Assembly: GCA_964579765.1 (NCBI GenBank)
Contig: CAZOIK010000330.1
Coordinates: 1-13,462 of the forward strand
From: DATNBT01 sp964579765
GTDB lineage: Bacteria > Acidobacteriota > Vicinamibacteria > Vicinamibacterales > CAVVIG01
Direction: 5' to 3'
DNA: 13,462 bases
Both the position numbers and the translations under genes were made by a program. The notes under the pieces were generated by a model. It was given only the letters and a program-made list of their open reading frames with translations. It did no database searches and was not told the origin of the DNA. Of the stretch, positions 13,021-13,462 are shown in pieces; position 1 is the first letter of the stretch; the number at the start of each line of letters is the position of its first letter.

Positions 13021-13462
13021 ATGCATCACACCACGGACGAGCGCGCGGAGCGCGTCGAAGCGGAGCGGATCGAAAAGGACGAACACCTCAGCGGCGACGT
13101 CGCCGTCGCCAAAGTACGCAAGCTGCTGCCGAGATTCCGCGCGGCGATGTTCGTCACCGGCGTCAAGAGCGGCAAGGCACTGCACTCGCGTCCGCTCGCG
13201 CTGCAGGGCGACCCGGCCGTGTTCGGCGGCACGCTCTGGTTCTTCGCCGACGAGCGCAGCCCGAAAGCGTACGAACTCGCCGTAGACACCGCGGTCTCGC
13301 TCTTCTTCCAGAACGACGAAGACAGCACCTACCTGCAGCTCGACGGCACCGCGTCGCTGGTCAAGGAGAAGGCGAAGATACGCGAGCTCTACACGCCGGT
13401 CGTCAAGACATGGTTCCCCGACGGCCTCGACGATCCGCATCTGACGCTCATCCGCTTCGATG
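13021..13462 (+). CDS. Pyridoxamine 5'-phosphate oxidase-like general stress protein, N-terminal part (runs off the right edge)
   Basis: 147 codons are visible and the frame is open to the edge. After a charged helix (1-40), the split-barrel flavin-binding fold appears: AAMFVTGVKSGKALHSRPLALQ (41-62), GGTLWFFADERSPKAYEL (69-86), VSLFFQNDEDSTYLQLDGTASLV (92-114) and the characteristic KTWFPDGLDDPHLTLIR (129-145). This matches the general stress protein 26-like branch of the PNPOx family, which binds FMN/FAD or F420; the reaction is usually unknown. ATG 13021 is the most upstream start in frame, because a TGA lies in frame at 13006. It follows fabH by 55 bp, through the hairpin at 12990-13016. 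Antisense open frames over this stretch are GC-rich shadows. Confidence 0.87.
   Translation, partial: MHHTTDERAERVEAERIEKDEHLSGDVAVAKVRKLLPRFRAAMFVTGVKSGKALHSRPLALQGDPAVFGGTLWFFADERSPKAYELAVDTAVSLFFQNDEDSTYLQLDGTASLVKEKAKIRELYTPVVKTWFPDGLDDPHLTLIRFD

Overview
The window is GC-rich and gene-dense. Its content points to an acidobacterium, probably of the Vicinamibacteria type: a VWA-domain protein of the form known mainly from Acidobacteriota (TIGR03436-like), an exported beta-rich protein of a kind I associate with that phylum, exported PQQ-sugar-dehydrogenase-like and DUF3300 proteins, and orphan metabolic genes instead of long conserved operons. The taxonomic call is inference from gene content. 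I see no rRNA, tRNA, CRISPR array or insertion sequence.

Layout. (1) 1-613, minus strand: start of an exported SGNH/GDSL-type hydrolase that runs off the left edge. (2) 716-2908, plus strand: an acyl-CoA dehydrogenase followed after 6 bp by a zinc-free medium-chain dehydrogenase/reductase, a likely two-gene unit. (3) 2987-3892, plus: exported DUF3300 protein. (4) 6886 down to 3915, minus: a TIGR01777-type epimerase fused to a C-terminal SRPBCC domain, then 5 nt later a soluble PAS hybrid histidine kinase with its own receiver domain. (5) 7039-9447, plus: the most interesting part, three tightly packed genes: a secreted protein with a Ser/Ala/Asn-rich stalk and an LPKTA + hydrophobic + Arg tail, an exported VWA protein, and a class D-like sortase with complete His/Cys/Arg catalytic residues. 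(6) 9460-10473 and 10563-11819, plus: aldose-1-epimerase-like protein and an exported PQQ sugar dehydrogenase-like beta-propeller. (7) 11835-12965, plus: FabH-type ketoacyl-ACP synthase III with an extra C-terminal tail. (8) 13021-end, plus: start of a pyridoxamine-phosphate-oxidase-like general stress protein, preceded by a hairpin that covers its likely ribosome binding site.

How the genes fit together. The region 7039-9447 reads as a self-contained sortase cassette in a presumably two-membraned bacterium: the first gene encodes the only visible substrate, the last the enzyme, and the middle one a metal-binding adhesion-type domain that may act with the anchored product. The acyl-CoA dehydrogenase/reductase pair and the FabH look like fatty-acid or acyl-chain metabolism. 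The mutarotase-like and sugar-dehydrogenase-like genes look like extracytoplasmic sugar handling, although the latter lacks expected active-site residues. Regulatory DNA includes an extended -10 promoter, two candidate leaderless starts, a two-hairpin palindromic element and a 9-bp-spaced cacga repeat.
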